64,000 bases of DNA from the NCBI GenBank assembly GCA_945957365.1, contig CAMFKI010000001.1:248001-312000 (forward strand), given 5' to 3'. A program made the position numbers and the translations under genes. The notes beneath the pieces are model-generated. The model was not told where the DNA came from. It worked only from the letters and a program-made list of their open reading frames with translations, and searched no databases. Numbering within the stretch: the stretch's first letter is position 1; each line of letters starts with the position of its first letter. This DNA comes from an uncultured Alphaproteobacteria bacterium (GTDB lineage Bacteria > Pseudomonadota > Alphaproteobacteria > Rhizobiales > Aestuariivirgaceae). Positions 28,586 to 38,388 of this stretch are shown here, piece after piece.

Positions 28586-30175
28586 TCAGTTGGCCTGGCG
28601 GCGCAGGAAGGCGGGAATCTCCAGCTGGTCGTCGTCCAAGTGCTGGTCGTGATGCTGCGGCTGCGGTGCGGGCACGGGCTGGCGCGACTGAATCGAGGGG
28701 CGCGGCTGGGCGGCCTGCACGGCGATCGACGGCTCGCGCTGCGGCGGCTGCGCCGGCGGATCGTCCTTGCGGCCGAGGCCAACCGAGGCGAGGCGCTGGA
28801 ACAGCCCGGGCTTCCGCTTCTGGGCATGATCGGCAATGGTTTCGATGCGGCTCTGCTGGGCCTCGATCTGCTTTTTCACCTGCGGCGGAAAATCCTCGAT
28901 GGCCGGCATGCGGACGCGGGCGGCGGCCGGTGCGGGCGAACGTTCCGGCATGACAGGTGCCGGCGGAGGCGCAGCGGCTTCGACGTGATCGTCCTCGATG
29001 CGCGACGTGGCAGGCGCGGGCGCATGCACCGGCGCCGCCTGGTGCTGGGCAAGGCGTGCCGCGATCGACGGCGGCGGAGCCGACACCGGGGCCGGTGCAG
29101 CCGGGGGCGTGGGGGGCTTCTTGGCGGGCACCGACTGCTTGCCGGTCCAGCCGAAGACGGAGGGCTTCTCGGGCTCTTCGGTCTCGACCGGCTTGCCACC
29201 CTTGAGCGCTTCGGCCGCAAGACCCGTGGCGACCACGGAGACGCGCATGATGCCTTCGAGCGATTCATCGAAGGTGGCGCCGAGGATGATGTTGGCCTCG
29301 GGGTCCACTTCCTCGCGGATGCGGGTCGCGGCCTCGTCGACCTCGTAGAGGGTCAGGTCCGGGCCGCCGGTGATGGAGATCAGCAGGCCGCGGGCGCCGC
29401 GCATCGACACGTCGTCGAGCAGCGGGTTGGAGATTGCGGCCTCGGCGGCCTCGATGGCGCGCTTGTCGCCAGAAGCCTCGCCCGTGCCCATCATGGCGCG
29501 GCCCATCTCGCTCATGATGGCGCGCACGTCGGCGAAGTCGAGGTTGATCAGGCCTTCCTTGGTCATCAGCTCGGTGATCGAGGCAACGCCGGAATAGAGC
29601 ACCTGGTCGGCCATGGCGAAGGCCGCCGCGAAGGTGGTCTTCTCGTTGGCGACCCGGAACAGGTTCTGGTTGGGGATGACGATCAGCGTGTCGACGTGCT
29701 TGGCCAGCTGCTCGATGCCGCGCTCGGCCGTCTGCTGGCGGCGCACACCCTCGAACTGGAACGGCTTGGTCACGACGCCGACGGTGAGGATGCCCTGCTC
29801 CTTCGCCGCCCGGGCGATGACGGGGGCAGCACCCGTACCGGTGCCGCCACCCATGCCGGCGGTGATGAAGGCCATGTGGGCGCCTGCGAGATGGTCGAGG
29901 ATTTCGGGCAATGCCTCCTCGGCGGCAGCGGCGCCGATCTGCGGCTGAGAGCCGGCGCCCAGCCCCTGCGTCAGGGCCGTACCCATTTGAATGCGGCGCT
30001 GCGCGGCGTTCTGCATCAGCGCCTGCGCATCGGTGTTGGCGACGACGAATTCGACCCCCTCGAGCCGGCTCTCGATCATGTTGTTGACGGCATTGCCGCC
30101 GGCGCCGCCGACGCCGAAAACGGCGATGCGGGGCTTGAGATCGGAGAGGTTCGGAACGGTGAGATTGATGGTCAT
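28586..30175 (-). CDS. ftsZ: Cell division GTPase FtsZ
   Basis: A 529-residue tubulin homologue that forms the division ring. The GTP-binding signature GGGTGTG is at 109-115, after [14 protein letters not shown] (20-33) and NTDAQAL. The T7 loop is in [12 protein letters not shown]. The globular part ends at about 320. A long Pro/Ala-rich disordered linker of about 190 residues follows, as is usual in alphaproteobacteria. The conserved C-terminal peptide [14 protein letters not shown], which binds FtsA and other partners, is intact. It is separated from ftsA by a CNNM gene and has its own leader with a strong palindrome. Confidence 0.98.
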   Translation of the reverse strand: MTINLTVPNLSDLKPRIAVFGVGGAGGNAVNNMIESRLEGVEFVVANTDAQALMQNAAQRRIQMGTALTQGLGAGSQPQIGAAAAEEALPEILDHLAGAHMAFITAGMGGGTGTGAAPVIARAAKEQGILTVGVVTKPFQFEGVRRQQTAERGIEQLAKHVDTLIVIPNQNLFRVANEKTTFAAAFAMADQVLYSGVASITELMTKEGLINLDFADVRAIMSEMGRAMMGTGEASGDKRAIEAAEAAISNPLLDDVSMRGARGLLISITGGPDLTLYEVDEAATRIREEVDPEANIILGATFDESLEGIMRVSVVATGLAAEALKGGKPVETEEPEKPSVFGWTGKQSVPAKKPPTPPAAPAPVSAPPPSIAARLAQHQAAPVHAPAPATSRIEDDHVEAAAPPPAPVMPERSPAPAAARVRMPAIEDFPPQVKKQIEAQQSRIETIADHAQKRKPGLFQRLASVGLGRKDDPPAQPPQREPSIAVQAAQPRPSIQSRQPVPAPQPQHHDQHLDDDQLEIPAFLRRQAN

Positions 30176-30234
30176 TTTGCGTGGCGCCCGGAATTGATTT
30201 GCCCACTTACCTATTTCTTACCAAATTCATAACA

Positions 30235-30258
30235 AATGGTTAACGCGCGCTAACCATT
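30235..30258. promoter_or_regulatory. Near-perfect 24-base palindrome upstream of ftsZ
   Basis: AATGGTTA at 30235-30242 and TAACCATT at 30251-30258 flank ACGCGCGC. Only one pair of positions in the whole 24 bases breaks the symmetry. It begins 60 bases before the ftsZ ATG, in the 138-base gap after the CNNM gene. It contains GTTAAC and CTAAC half-sites resembling CtrA boxes, but their spacing is one base short of the TTAA-N7-TTAA rule. It may be an operator for ftsZ or a hairpin in the leader RNA. Confidence 0.5.
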
Positions 30259-30313
30259 GGCCTTTCGAGCCGCAAATTATGCCCAGTATTGGACCTGTGG
30301 GGTAACGCGCGGT

Positions 30314-31639
30314 TTAGGCTGATGCGGCCCTGCGCGCCGGGCGATGGGTATCGGGCAGCCGGCTTGCCAGAACCTTGTCGACCCGCCTGCCGTCGAGGTC
30401 CACAACCTCGAATCGCCAGTTGCCGAGCTTTACGACCTGGCCGAGCGACGGGAGATGCTTGAAGGCGTCGATGACGAGGCCCGCCACCGTCTCGTAGCGG
30501 CGCTTGGGCGGCAGCGGGAAGCCGATCAGTTCGGCCATCTCGTCCACCGCCATGTCACCCGGCAGCAGCCACGAACCGTCGTCGCGCTGGACGGCCCGGT
30601 CATCGCCCTCGCCCATGGGCTCGAGGCTTCCGGCGATGGCGCTGAGCAGGTCCGCCGCCGTGACGAGACCCAGGGTGCGGCCATACTCATCCTGCACGAA
30701 GGCGACATGGATGGACGAGCCGCGGAACAGTTCCATGGCCTCCAGCGCCGGCATCGATTCGGGAATCACCGGCACCTTCTGCACCAGCTTTTCGATCTCG
30801 AGCTTGCGCCGCTCGAGCAGCGCGTCGGCCACGTCCTTGATGACGACGATGCCGATCACCTCCTCCGGGTCCTCGCCGTGAACCGGAATGCGCGAGTGCG
30901 GCGTGGCCACGATCTTCCGGCGCAGGTCGGCGAGGTCGTCGTCGATGGCGATCATGTCCATGGCGGTCATCGGCGTCATCAGCGCCCGCACCGGGCGGTC
31001 GCCCAGCCGCATCACCCCGGCGATCATGTCGCGCTCGCCGCTTTCGATGACGCCGGCCGACTCAGCCTCGGCAATCAGCGACTTGATTTCCTCGTCGGTG
31101 ACTCCGGCCTCGCTCGATTCCTTCAGGCCGAGCAGACGGATCAGCGCCCTGCCCGAACCATCGAGAAGCCACACGAAGGGGCCGGCGATGCGCGACAGCA
31201 GGTCCATCGGATAGGCGACGCGGCAGGCGATGGTTTCCGGATGTTTCAAGGCCAGCTGCTTGGGCACCAGTTCGCCGATGATCACCGAGATATAGGTGAT
31301 GATGGTGACGACGATGGTGAAGCCGACAGGACCGGCGTATTTCTGCGGCATGCCGATCTCCGCCAGCATGACCGCCAGCCGGTCGCCCAGCGCCGCCCCG
31401 GAAAAGGCGCCCGCGAGGATGCCGACGAGGCTGATGCCGACCTGCACCGTCGACAGGAAGCGGCCGGGGTTCTCGGCAAGCGCCAGCGCTGCTCGCGCAC
31501 CCTTGATGCCCCGGTCGCGCATGGATCGGAGCCGCCCGGTGCGCGAGGAGACGATGGCCAGTTCCGACATGGCGAGGATGCCATTCAGCACCACGAGGGC
31601 CAGGACGAGCAGGATTTCAAGCGTGAACATGGAGGCCAC
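30314..31639 (-). CDS. CNNM/CorC-TlyC family membrane protein with CBS pair
   Basis: A 441-residue inner-membrane protein of the group often named hemolysin or CorC/TlyC, linked to Mg2+ or Co2+ efflux and resistance. The DUF21/CNNM membrane domain (about 1-190; LNGILAMSELAIVSSR, STVQVGISLVGILAGAFSG, IIGELVPKQLAL) is followed by two CBS domains (about 205-330) and a CorC_HlyC C-terminal domain (about 345-425). The start used is a GTG at 31639; an ATG three codons later is equally possible. It lies between ftsA and ftsZ, which normally adjoin. With 168- and 138-base gaps on each side, it probably has its own promoter. Confidence 0.92.
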   Translation of the reverse strand: MASMFTLEILLVLALVVLNGILAMSELAIVSSRTGRLRSMRDRGIKGARAALALAENPGRFLSTVQVGISLVGILAGAFSGAALGDRLAVMLAEIGMPQKYAGPVGFTIVVTIITYISVIIGELVPKQLALKHPETIACRVAYPMDLLSRIAGPFVWLLDGSGRALIRLLGLKESSEAGVTDEEIKSLIAEAESAGVIESGERDMIAGVMRLGDRPVRALMTPMTAMDMIAIDDDLADLRRKIVATPHSRIPVHGEDPEEVIGIVVIKDVADALLERRKLEIEKLVQKVPVIPESMPALEAMELFRGSSIHVAFVQDEYGRTLGLVTAADLLSAIAGSLEPMGEGDDRAVQRDDGSWLLPGDMAVDEMAELIGFPLPPKRRYETVAGLVIDAFKHLPSLGQVVKLGNWRFEVVDLDGRRVDKVLASRLPDTHRPARRAASA

Positions 31640-31807
31640 GCATATAGGGCCTCATGCCACCGCTGGCAAATCGCCCCTTTGTGTATCTTCGATCTTTCGG
31701 TGATCAATCCCGGGAAACCCGCCCCATGTTCACGGTCCACCTTCATCAGGGCGCACAAACCACTGGTTTTGATCGAGAAATGCCAGTTTCCGGCTGTTCC
31801 GCAGGGA

Positions 31808-33133
31808 TCAGAAGCTTTCGGCGATCCAGCGGCCGACGCGGGTCACATAGCCTTGCCGGGCGCGTTCGACCTGCTCGACCTTGTGCTTGGGAAGGTCATA
31901 ATGGACATCGGGCTTGAGCGCATAGTTGAGGAGGCCGGCGCAGACCGAGAAGGCCGGTGCATGGGCGCTCTCCGGCATGCCCGGCACGTGGGCGGGAACG
32001 CCGAGCCGGACCTGGCGGCCGGTCCACTGGCTGGCCACTTCCGACACCCCGTTGAGCTGGCTGGCGCCGCCGGTGATCACCATGCGGCAGCCGCCGAAAT
32101 GGCCGAGGCCCGAACCGTCCAGCCGGTTCCGGAGCATTTCGAAGGTTTCCTCGAGGCGCGGGCGGATGATGCCGGTGAGCATCGACTTCGGCACCTGCTG
32201 CACGGTATCGACGCCGCGCTCGCCCAGCAGCGGCACGGAGATCATCTCACGCTCGTCCACCGAGCTCGACAGGGCCGAGCCCCACAGGGTCTTCATGCGT
32301 TCGGCATGGGCAATGGTGGTGGAGAGCCCGCGCGCGATGTCGTTGGTGATGTGCTGCCCCCCGATCGGCAGGACGTCGGCCATGACCAGGTGGTTCTCGT
32401 GGAACACCGCGAAGGATGTGGTGGAACCGCCCATGTCGACGACGGTGACGCCCAGCGATTTCTCGTCTTCCGCCAGCACGGCGCGGGCCGCGGCATAGGG
32501 CGCGATCACGAAGCCCGCCACTGAGAGATGCGCGCGCTCGACTGCCATGATCAGGTTCTTGAGATGCGGGGCCTCGACGGTGACGACACTCAGATCGAGC
32601 GCCAGATTGTCGCCGAACAGGCCGGTCGGATCCTTGATGCCGCTTGCATCGTCGAGATGATATTGCAGCGGCGTGATGTGCATGATGGCGCGGCGGCCGG
32701 GATCGACCTGCTCGAGGGCGGCATCGAGCGCCCGGTCCATGTCACGCTGCGAGGCCTGGCCCATCTGGGTCGGCACCGAACCGATGTAACGCTGCGACTG
32801 CGGGCGGCCGCCCGAGACATTCACATAGATTTCGCTGATCGGACGCTGGGCCATGCGCTCGGCGGCGTCCACCGTCAGGCGGATGGCGCGCTCGGCCTCG
32901 TCCATGTTGACGATGGCGCCGGCGCGAATACCGCGGGAGAGCTGATAGCCCGTGCCCAGCACCTTGAGCGTATACTTGTCTTCGGTGTCCGACGTGCGGT
33001 GCTTGGCCGGAACGGCCTCGGCGATGAGGCAGCTGATCTTGGTCGAGCCGATGTCGAGCGCCGCGACGAGCCCGCCCTTCGGAACCACCGGTGCCTTGGT
33101 CGTGCCCTTGCCCTGGAACTGAACAACCGTCAT
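31808..33133 (-). CDS. ftsA: Cell division protein FtsA
   Basis: A 441-residue actin-like protein that anchors FtsZ to the membrane and recruits the late division proteins. ATP-binding features are LVAALDIGSTKISCLIAE near the N-terminus, VVDMGGSTTSFAVF in the middle and VITGGASQLNGV near the end. The SHS2 (1C) domain falls at about 90-170. The last 15 or so residues (VTRVGRWIAESF) form the amphipathic membrane-targeting helix. It lies 41 bases after ftsQ at the end of the coupled dcw unit. Confidence 0.96.
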   Translation of the reverse strand: MTVVQFQGKGTTKAPVVPKGGLVAALDIGSTKISCLIAEAVPAKHRTSDTEDKYTLKVLGTGYQLSRGIRAGAIVNMDEAERAIRLTVDAAERMAQRPISEIYVNVSGGRPQSQRYIGSVPTQMGQASQRDMDRALDAALEQVDPGRRAIMHITPLQYHLDDASGIKDPTGLFGDNLALDLSVVTVEAPHLKNLIMAVERAHLSVAGFVIAPYAAARAVLAEDEKSLGVTVVDMGGSTTSFAVFHENHLVMADVLPIGGQHITNDIARGLSTTIAHAERMKTLWGSALSSSVDEREMISVPLLGERGVDTVQQVPKSMLTGIIRPRLEETFEMLRNRLDGSGLGHFGGCRMVITGGASQLNGVSEVASQWTGRQVRLGVPAHVPGMPESAHAPAFSVCAGLLNYALKPDVHYDLPKHKVEQVERARQGYVTRVGRWIAESF

Positions 33134-33174
33134 CTACGCCAACCCTTCGGAACCCACGCCCACCCCGGCCGGCA

Positions 33175-34029
33175 TCAATTGCGTCCGGCCACCGTCTTCT
33201 TGCCTGCCGGTTTGGCGTCGTCGGCGGCGATCTCCGCCACCTCCACCGTCACCCGGCCCGGAAGGCGCAGGTCCAGCGAGCGGATGCCGCGCGCCAGGAT
33301 CTTCTGCGTCTTGTTCAGCTGGTCCGCCATGGCGATCGCCTGCTGCCAGTCCCCTTCCGGCAACTGCACCGTGATGCCGTTGTCGAGATAGAGGGTCCAG
33401 CGCCGGCTGCCGACGCGGGCCGCTGCCTTCACCTGCAACATTAAGTCGGGATAGGCTGCAAGTTGGTTAATGAGTTCCGCTGCTGCAACATTTGCACCCT
33501 CGCCCGTCACCAGCGGCAGGCGCACCATCTGCGAGGCTTCGAGGCCGCTCATCGCGGCCCCCGACTTGTCGATCACGTAATAGGCCGCACCACGCTGCCA
33601 GATGGCGAAGGGCTCACGCTCCTTCACCTCGACGACGAGCTGGTTTGGAAACAGGCGCTGCACCTTGGCCGTCTCGATCCAGTCGAGGTTCTGCAGGATG
33701 TTGCGCGCCTGCACCGCATCGAAGCCCATCAGCGAACCGCCGGGCTCGACACCGATGGCCGAGAGCAGCGTTTCCGGCTCGTGATGCTCGAGGCCGGTGA
33801 TGGTGATCTCCTGCGCCGCCATGCCCACGACGCTCGCGGCCTTGCCCGGCAGCAGCATCCACGGGCTGCCGTCGTAGTCGAGATAGCCGCCGTTGAAGAG
33901 GCCGGTCATGATCACCCCGCCCAGCATCAGCAATGCCGAGAGCCTGGCGGCGAGACGGACCCGCAAGCTGTTGCCGTGGTCGATCCACGACAGGCTGCGG
34001 CGCTCATACGTGGCGAAGTCACCGGTCAT
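33175..34029 (-). CDS. ftsQ: Cell division protein FtsQ
   Basis: A 284-residue bitopic protein that links early and late divisome parts together with FtsL and FtsB-like proteins. A short cytoplasmic N-terminus precedes one membrane helix at about 30-48. The periplasmic POTRA domain follows (about 70-140; ITITGLEHHEPETLLSAIG, LPQNQLVVEVKE-like segment FPNQLVVEVKEREPFAIW), then the FtsQ beta domain. The C-terminus is basic. The ATG overlaps the ddl stop by four bases (ATGA). Confidence 0.93.
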   Translation of the reverse strand: MTGDFATYERRSLSWIDHGNSLRVRLAARLSALLMLGGVIMTGLFNGGYLDYDGSPWMLLPGKAASVVGMAAQEITITGLEHHEPETLLSAIGVEPGGSLMGFDAVQARNILQNLDWIETAKVQRLFPNQLVVEVKEREPFAIWQRGAAYYVIDKSGAAMSGLEASQMVRLPLVTGEGANVAAAELINQLAAYPDLMLQVKAAARVGSRRWTLYLDNGITVQLPEGDWQQAIAMADQLNKTQKILARGIRSLDLRLPGRVTVEVAEIAADDAKPAGKKTVAGRN

Positions 34030-34958
34030 CGATCCACCGACGCATCGTTGACCATCCAGGTGACGAGCGCCTCGTAGCTCTGTCCGGCATGCGCGGCGAG
34101 TTCCGGCACCAGCGATGTGCCGGTCATCCCGGGCTGGGTGTTCACCTCCAGCACGATGAGGTCGCCGGTCCGGTCGTCATAACGGAAATCGGTGCGCGAC
34201 ACGCCGCGGCAGCCGAGCGCATTGTGAGCGGCCAGGGCATAGTCCTGGCACTTCCTGTAAACGTCTGCCGGGATCTGGGCCGGCAGGATGTGCTGCGAGC
34301 CGCCCGGTGCGTACTTGGCCTCGTAGTCATACCAGCCGGAGCCCTTCGACACGATGTCGATGACACCCAGCGCCCTGTCGCCGATCACGGCGCAGGTCAG
34401 TTCGCGGCCCGGCACGAAGCGCTCCACCATGGCATGGGTGCCGAAGATCGCGCGTTCGGTCAGCACCGCCTGCACCGGCGCATTGGCGCCTTCGAGAACG
34501 ATGTGCACGCCCACGCTGGAACCTTCCGCCACCGGCTTCACCACATAGGGCGGCTTCATCGGATGGCCCATCGCCACCTCGTCGAGCGGCACCAGCAGGC
34601 TTTCCGCCACCGGCACGCCGGCGGCGCGGAACACGGTCTTGGACTTCTCCTTGTGCATGGCGAGCGAGGACGCCAGCACACCGGAATGGGTATAGGGAAT
34701 CTGCAGGGTCTCGAGAATGGCAGCACAGCAGCCATCCTCGCCCCATTTTCCATGCAGCGCATTGAAGGCGACATCCGGCTTCACGCGCTGCAGATCGGCG
34801 ACGACGGTCTCGCGCTTCACATCGATGGGGACGGTCCTGAAGCCCGCGCGGTCGAGCGCCGCGGTGCAGGCCTTGCCCGAACTGAGGCTCACCTCGCGTT
34901 CGGCCGACCAGCCCCCGAGGAGTACGGCAACCGTCGTCCGTGACGGCTCCCGGCTCAT
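34026..34958 (-). CDS. ddl: D-alanine--D-alanine ligase
   Basis: A 310-residue ATP-grasp enzyme that joins two D-alanines for the peptidoglycan stem. The N-terminal substrate site is [19 protein letters not shown]. The P-loop-like region is [15 protein letters not shown]. The metal and product site is [19 protein letters not shown], with the Glu and Asn that bind Mg2+. Start and stop both overlap neighbours by four bases (murB before, ftsQ after), the usual alphaproteobacterial order murB-ddl-ftsQ. Confidence 0.96.
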   Translation of the reverse strand: MSREPSRTTVAVLLGGWSAEREVSLSSGKACTAALDRAGFRTVPIDVKRETVVADLQRVKPDVAFNALHGKWGEDGCCAAILETLQIPYTHSGVLASSLAMHKEKSKTVFRAAGVPVAESLLVPLDEVAMGHPMKPPYVVKPVAEGSSVGVHIVLEGANAPVQAVLTERAIFGTHAMVERFVPGRELTCAVIGDRALGVIDIVSKGSGWYDYEAKYAPGGSQHILPAQIPADVYRKCQDYALAAHNALGCRGVSRTDFRYDDRTGDLIVLEVNTQPGMTGTSLVPELAAHAGQSYEALVTWMVNDASVDR

Positions 34959-35884
34959 GCAGCGCCCTCAGCCGGAACGCCGATGCGCTTGATCTCCCAG
35001 TCGAGATCGATGCCCGACGTCGCCTTGACGCGGGCGCGGACGGTTTCGCCGAGTTCCTCGATCTGCGCTGCCGTCGCCCCGCCCTCGTTGATCAGGAAGT
35101 TGCAGTGGAGCTCCGACACCCTGGCAGGCCCCACGGCGAAGCCGCGCATGCCGGCCTTGTCGATCAGCTGCCAGGACTTGTGGCCCTGCGGGTTCTTGAA
35201 GGTGGAACCGCCGGTGCGGCTCTTGATCGGCTGGGTCGCCTCGCGGCTCTCGGTGATCTGGTTCATGGCGGCGGAAATCGCGGCGGGATCGCCGGCACGG
35301 CCCTGGAACAGCGCCTGCGTGAACACGAGGTCCTCCGGCGCGCCGCAATGGCGGTAGGTGTATTTCATGTCCGCATTGGTAAGCACGTGGATATTCCCCG
35401 ACCGGTCGACAGCGCGCGCCTCGATCAGAATGTCCTTCGTCTCGCCCCCATAGGCCCCGGCATTCATGCGCAACGCACCGCCGATGGTGCCCGGTATACC
35501 TCTCAGAAAGGTTAACGAGTCGATACTTTTCTCCAGCGCGAAACGTGCCACGCGCACGTCCAGCGCCGCCGTCCCCGCCCTGACGCGGTGTCCCGGCTCC
35601 TCGGTGATGTCGGCGAAACCCTTGCCCAGCCGGATCACCACGCCCGCCACACCGCCGTCGCGCACCAGCAGGTTGGAGCCGACGCCGATCACATGGACCG
35701 GTACGTCCTTCGGCGTGTGGGTCAGGAAATCCGCGAGGTCGGCCTCGTCGGCAGGCGTGAACAACACCTCGGCCGGACCGCCGGCGCGAAACCATGTGAG
35801 GTCGGCGAGCGGCGCATTGGCCTCGAGCCGCCCGCGCACCTGCGGCAGGCGCTTCAGCAGCGCGTCGCCGTCGCGGCCCGTCAT
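34955..35884 (-). CDS. murB: UDP-N-acetylenolpyruvoylglucosamine reductase
   Basis: A 309-residue FAD enzyme that reduces the enolpyruvyl group to give UDP-MurNAc. I used the ATG at 35884, which overlaps the murC stop (ATGA); a longer frame to 35962 lies inside murC. FAD-binding segments are [15 protein letters not shown] and [22 protein letters not shown]. The catalytic Ser is in [10 protein letters not shown] and the Glu in LDWEIKRIG. The form lacks the type I insertion, so it is a type II MurB. Confidence 0.96.
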   Translation of the reverse strand: MTGRDGDALLKRLPQVRGRLEANAPLADLTWFRAGGPAEVLFTPADEADLADFLTHTPKDVPVHVIGVGSNLLVRDGGVAGVVIRLGKGFADITEEPGHRVRAGTAALDVRVARFALEKSIDSLTFLRGIPGTIGGALRMNAGAYGGETKDILIEARAVDRSGNIHVLTNADMKYTYRHCGAPEDLVFTQALFQGRAGDPAAISAAMNQITESREATQPIKSRTGGSTFKNPQGHKSWQLIDKAGMRGFAVGPARVSELHCNFLINEGGATAAQIEELGETVRARVKATSGIDLDWEIKRIGVPAEGAA

Positions 35885-37296
35885 GACGGCGCCTTGTCGA
35901 AGGCCTCGAGCTGGCCCGGCAGCGCATAGGCCCACTGGGTGATGGTTCCCGCACCGAGGCACATCACGATGTCGCCCGGCTTGGCCATGCCGCGCACCAG
36001 CGGGGCCAGCTGCTCCGGCTTGTCGATCGTGAAGACGGAACGGTGACCGCGTGACTTCAGGCCCTCGGCGAGTGCGGTGTGTGACGCGCCATCGATCGGG
36101 GCTTCACCCGCGGCATAGACGGGAGCGACGACCACCGTGTCGGCATCGTTGAAGCAGGTGCAGAACTCGTTGAACAGCGAGGAGAGGCGCGTGTAGCGAT
36201 GCGGCTGCATCACCGCGATCACCTTGCCCTTCGCCACACCGCGTGCGGCCTTCAGCACCGCGGCGATTTCCACCGGATGATGGCCATAGTCGTCGAACAC
36301 CGTGATGCCATTGTGTTCGCCGGTGCGGGTGAAGCGGCGCTTGACGCCGGTGAAGCTCTTGAACCCCTTGCGGATGTCGTCATCCGAAATGCCGAGCTCC
36401 TTGGCCACCGCGAGCGCCGCTGTGGAATTCAGCGCGTTGTGATCTCCGGGTATGGCGAGGCTCAGGCCGCCGATGTCGTGGGTCTCGCCGGTGCGGCGGC
36501 TGGTCATGCGCACCGAGAAGCGCGTTTCGCCATCCTCGTAGCGCACGTCGGTCAGGCGCACGTCGGCCTGCGGGCTGCGGCCATAGGTGATGACGCGGCG
36601 GTCCCGCACCTTGCCGATCATCTCCTGCACCACCGGATGGTCGATGCACATCACGGCGAAACCATAGAAGGGAATGTTCTCGACGAAGGCAAGGAAGGCT
36701 TCCTTCGCCTTGTCGAAGGTGCCGTAATGGTCGAGGTGTTCGGGATCGATGTTGGTGACGATCACGATGTCGGCGGGAAGCTTGACGAACGTTCCATCGG
36801 ATTCGTCCGACTCCACCACCATCCAGTCGCCCTTGCCGAGCCGCGCGTTGGTGCCGTAGGCGTTGATGATGCCGCCATTGATGACGGTGGGGTCCAGGTT
36901 GCCGGCGTCGAGCAGTGCGGCGACGAGCGACGTCGTCGTCGTCTTGCCATGCGTGCCGCCCACCGCGACGCAGGACTTGAAGCGCATGAGTTCGGCCAGC
37001 ATCTCGGCGCGGCGCACGATGGGCAGGTAGCGGTTGCGCGCCTCGACCAGTTCGGGATTGTCGTCCTTCACCGCGGAGGAGACGACCACGACCTGTGAAT
37101 CGCCCAGGTTCTCCGCCCGGTGCCCGACATGGACGTCGATGCCGTTCTTGCGCAGCCGCGCGACGTTGTAATTGTCGGTGAGGTCGGAGCCCTGCACCTT
37201 GTAGCCCAGCGTCGCCATCACCTCGGCGATGCCGCTCATGCCGATGCCGCCGATGCCGATGAAGTGGATGGGACCGACATTGCCCGGGAGTTTCAT
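35881..37296 (-). CDS. murC: UDP-N-acetylmuramate--L-alanine ligase
   Basis: A 471-residue ATP-dependent ligase adding the first stem residue, L-Ala, to UDP-MurNAc. The N-terminal Rossmann domain has [17 protein letters not shown]. The P-loop is [17 protein letters not shown]. Family motifs [20 protein letters not shown] and [10 protein letters not shown] are present. It begins three bases after the murG stop (TAG) and overlaps murB by four bases. Confidence 0.97.
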   Translation of the reverse strand: MKLPGNVGPIHFIGIGGIGMSGIAEVMATLGYKVQGSDLTDNYNVARLRKNGIDVHVGHRAENLGDSQVVVVSSAVKDDNPELVEARNRYLPIVRRAEMLAELMRFKSCVAVGGTHGKTTTTSLVAALLDAGNLDPTVINGGIINAYGTNARLGKGDWMVVESDESDGTFVKLPADIVIVTNIDPEHLDHYGTFDKAKEAFLAFVENIPFYGFAVMCIDHPVVQEMIGKVRDRRVITYGRSPQADVRLTDVRYEDGETRFSVRMTSRRTGETHDIGGLSLAIPGDHNALNSTAALAVAKELGISDDDIRKGFKSFTGVKRRFTRTGEHNGITVFDDYGHHPVEIAAVLKAARGVAKGKVIAVMQPHRYTRLSSLFNEFCTCFNDADTVVVAPVYAAGEAPIDGASHTALAEGLKSRGHRSVFTIDKPEQLAPLVRGMAKPGDIVMCLGAGTITQWAYALPGQLEAFDKAPS

Positions 37297-37299
37297 GAT

Positions 37300-38388
37300 C
37301 TATTTCCCTGCGAGTTTCTCGGCGAGGTCGGCGAGGCGCTGGGCCGCATCGGGTTTCCCGTGCTTCAGCGCCGCCGCCGCCGCCTGTTGAAGTTGGCCCT
37401 GTTGAGAGCGGAGTGATGTCAGAAATTGGGCAAAGCCCCTGGGCTCGAGCGAGGCCTGTGGATGGACCCAGCCGGCCCCTGCCGCGGCGAAGCTTTCGGC
37501 ATTGCGCAGCTGGTCATTGTCCAGCGCATGCGGCAGCGGCACCATGACGGCGGGCCGGCCGATCACGCCCAGTTCGGCAATGGTCGAAGCGCCCGAGCGG
37601 CACACCACGAGATGCGCATTGGCGATGCGCTTAGGCATGTCCATGAAGAAGGGCGCGAGCTCGGCATCGAGGCCCATTGCCGTAAAGGCCGCGGATGCCG
37701 CCTCCATGTTCTCGGCCCGCACCTGCTGGGTGAGCCTGATGCCGGCACGTTCTTCCGCCGTCATCGCCGCGAACACCTTCGGCATGAAGTCCCCGAAGAA
37801 CTGCGCGCCCTGGCTGCCGCCGAAGACGAGGAGGTTGAACGTGTCGAAGGCGGGGTACGGTGCGCCCTTCTCCTTGAGCGCGATGTCACGCACCGGGTTG
37901 CCGGTGAAGGTGAGCTTGCTCCTCGCTTCCTCCGGCAGGCCCAGCAGCGTGGGGAAGGACGAGGCCACCGCATCGGCCCATTTGGCGAGCACGCGGTTGG
38001 CCCGGCCCATCACCGCGTTCTGGTCGTGCACGCAGGACGGAATCTTCAGCCGCGCCGCCGCCATGATGGGCGGGAACGACGGATATCCGCCGAAGCCGAT
38101 GACGGCGAGCGGCTTCACCCGCTTCAGGATCGCCCGCGCCGCGCGATAGCCGCCATAGAGCCTGAGCGCGCGGCCCGGAACCAGCCAGGGCCTCGACAGC
38201 GACAGCGTGGCGGAGGGAACGACATGCGTCTCGGCGGCCGGGAAGGACTTGCCGTAATCGCGCACCCGCTCGTCGGTCATCAGGTGGACCGCATAGCCGC
38301 GGCGGTTCAGTTCCTCCGCCAGCGCCTGGGCGGGAAACAGGTGCCCGCCGGTTCCACCGGCCGCGAGAACGAAGGTTCCCTTGCTCAT
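37300..38388 (-). CDS. murG: UDP-GlcNAc:lipid I N-acetylglucosaminyltransferase
   Basis: A 362-residue membrane-associated GT28 enzyme that turns lipid I into lipid II on the inner leaflet. Motifs: AGGTGGHLFPAQALAEEL (G-loop 1), GFGGYPSFPP (G-loop 2), VFGGSQGAQFF (G-loop 3), CRSGASTIAELGVIGRPAVMVPLP and HALDNDQLRNAE, which bind UDP-GlcNAc. Its start overlaps the ftsW stop by four bases (ATGA). Confidence 0.97.
   Translation of the reverse strand: MSKGTFVLAAGGTGGHLFPAQALAEELNRRGYAVHLMTDERVRDYGKSFPAAETHVVPSATLSLSRPWLVPGRALRLYGGYRAARAILKRVKPLAVIGFGGYPSFPPIMAAARLKIPSCVHDQNAVMGRANRVLAKWADAVASSFPTLLGLPEEARSKLTFTGNPVRDIALKEKGAPYPAFDTFNLLVFGGSQGAQFFGDFMPKVFAAMTAEERAGIRLTQQVRAENMEAASAAFTAMGLDAELAPFFMDMPKRIANAHLVVCRSGASTIAELGVIGRPAVMVPLPHALDNDQLRNAESFAAAGAGWVHPQASLEPRGFAQFLTSLRSQQGQLQQAAAAALKHGKPDAAQRLADLAEKLAGK

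Noticed and set aside
34955..35962. Longer murB start at 35962
   Set aside because: The extra 26 residues overlap murC; the ATGA overlap at 35884 gives a normal-length MurB.
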